Assembly (NCBI GenBank): GCA_003427395.1
Contig: BFEA01000049.1
Coordinates: forward strand, 4,092,620 to 4,123,153
Direction: 5' to 3'
DNA length: 30,534 nucleotides
Source of the DNA: Chara braunii
Lineage: Eukaryota > Streptophyta > Charophyceae > Charales > Characeae
Shown: piece by piece, positions 29,481-30,534 of the stretch
How positions within the stretch are numbered: position 1 is the first letter of the stretch
Layout of the letters: every line of letters starts with the position of its first letter
Position numbers and translations under genes: made by a program
The notes under the pieces: generated by a model
Database searches by the model: none
What the model was told of the DNA's origin: nothing
What the model saw: only the letters and a program-made list of their open reading frames with translations

Positions 29481-29820
29481 AAGGTCTGTCTACCCATTCA
29501 AATGGGCACTGAATTCCTCTGGCCGTCGTAGTGATCTATCTTCCGACCTTGGTATCGTCCCCTTGCACACTTGCACGTCCACGTGCATAGCTGCTTGCCC
29601 ACCCTAAGGTCTGTCTACCGACCTTGATATCGTCCCCCCCTTGCGCATCCACGTACATAATAGCTGCTGTCTTGCCCACCCGAAGGTCTGTCTACGCGTT
29701 CAAATAGCTGAACCACCATATCACGGAGAGTAACTAACTAGCCAACTAGCTTGAAACACTGTTTTTCTTAAAGACCTAATCGCTGACCCACCATGTCACA
29801 GAGAGTAACTAACGTAACTT
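29481..29820. repeat. short degenerate tandem repeats
   Basis: AAGGTCTGTCTAC recurs at ~29480, 29606 and 29684. CCGACCTTG(G/A)TATCGTCCCC at 29542 and 29618 starts ~78-bp near-duplicate units that include TGCATAGCTGCTTGCCCACCC. A second pair, CACCAT(A/G)TCAC(G/A)GAGAGTAACTAAC, lies at ~29714 and 29790. Confidence 0.75.
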
Positions 29821-29897
29821 GAAAGCGCAAACTTCCGAGAACGCAACGATGCCGACGTATCAAAAAGAAAGGAATAGTGAAAAAGAAAAAAGAAAAC

Positions 29898-29935
<38 letters not shown>

Positions 29936-30345
29936 GCTTCTGAATTGCCCATGACCTGATCAACGACTCTCCTAGCAACAGCTCACAAATGCATATTAAA
30001 ACCCTACACACTAACCGACTGCCCTGGTTTCACGACTTTCTTACTCAGTCGATTCCCTACAGTTCCGGCCTTATCCCGGGTGTCAACATAAATTCAATGC
30101 GAAAAAAATGAATCCAATTTTCCCTATGAATTCATCCCAGCACATGATGCCACCAAATCATCTGACCACTCTTTTGCCATCTCCACATCGCTTGCATCTC
30201 TACCTCTCTGCCCATCTAACTCTCTATGCTCCTCTTCACAGTTTCCATCTTCCCCTTGCCTGGCCTCCGCAAATCAGTGCACACAATGCACAAATTCCCA
30301 CACACATCAATGCTCACCAGCGCATACACAAACACAGACATGGAC
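29821..30345. repeat. (GAAA)n microsatellite and unremarkable flank
   Basis: GAAA/AAAG run at 29899-29934. The remainder to 30345 has no recognisable gene and becomes rich in CA toward the right. Confidence 0.8.
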
Positions 30346-30370
30346 ATACAGCACACACACACACACACAC

Positions 30371-30403
<33 letters not shown>

Positions 30404-30453
30404 TATAGATAGATAGATAGATAGATAGATACAGCACACACACACACACACAC

Positions 30454-30534
<81 letters not shown>
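30346..30534. repeat. compound (CA)n(GATA)n(CA)n(GATA)n(GA)n microsatellite
   Basis: ACAGCACACA... followed by AGATAGATA... occurs twice (30348-30430 and 30431-30491), so a whole compound block was duplicated. A GA run then continues to the end of the window. Confidence 0.98.

Noticed and set aside
1-30534. tRNA genes, intact rRNA genes, LTR pairs, virus-derived genes
   Set aside because: Scanned by eye for B-box motifs, rRNA words, primer-binding sites and pol motifs; only the SINE, the NUMT and the LINE were found.

Overview
Eukaryotic nuclear DNA made almost entirely of repeats and dead mobile elements. I find no host protein-coding gene that I can support. The lineage is probably green (streptophyte plant or charophyte alga). 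The clues are an L1-type LINE with a CCHC zinc-knuckle ORF1 and a zf-RVT-type C-terminus, a fragment of mitochondrial large-subunit rRNA of plant type, and abundant microsatellites. A charophyte such as Chara is only a guess.

Layout. 1-2220: unrecognised sequence. 2222-2590: three ~122-bp tandem units with a 'CGGCAGCGCTTCC' core. 2823-3655: ten hairpins sharing one 12-nt loop, with arm sequences that change together between copies; this is the most striking signal in the window. 3653-3834: eleven isolated Ns. 5100-5670 and 6120-6480: degenerate tandem repeats, the first carrying a strong 5' splice-site word in each unit. 6830-6995: partial copy of a SINE-like repeat. 8008-15522 (minus strand): a nearly full-length but dead LINE. 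Its ORF1 has a zinc knuckle and an internally duplicated domain; its ORF2 has endonuclease, reverse transcriptase and zinc-finger regions. Almost all of its in-frame stops could be single C-to-T changes.

15.9-20.8 kb: homopolymer runs, a ~400-bp higher-order tandem repeat, a GAT-rich minisatellite, and a tandem repeat enclosing a ~50-bp-arm foldback. 21.6-23.8 kb: a perfect 16-bp hairpin, a retro-element 3' end with a potential H-type pseudoknot, a mitochondrial LSU rRNA fragment (NUMT) abutting a tRNA-type SINE, and a pair of interleaved inverted repeats (57-bp arms, one mismatch). 25781-27041: a non-autonomous hAT-like transposon with 15-bp terminal inverted repeats and 8-bp target duplications. 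27583-27660: a second copy of the pseudoknot-bearing retro-element end, on the other strand. 28257-28354: a truncated U2 snRNA-like sequence with an A-rich tail. The window ends in tandem repeats and (CA)n/(GATA)n/(GA)n microsatellite.

There is no operon or pathway here. The elements relate to each other as enzyme donor and users: the LINE machinery is the kind that mobilises SINEs and makes retropseudogenes such as the U2 copy. All family assignments come from reading the sequence; no search was run.
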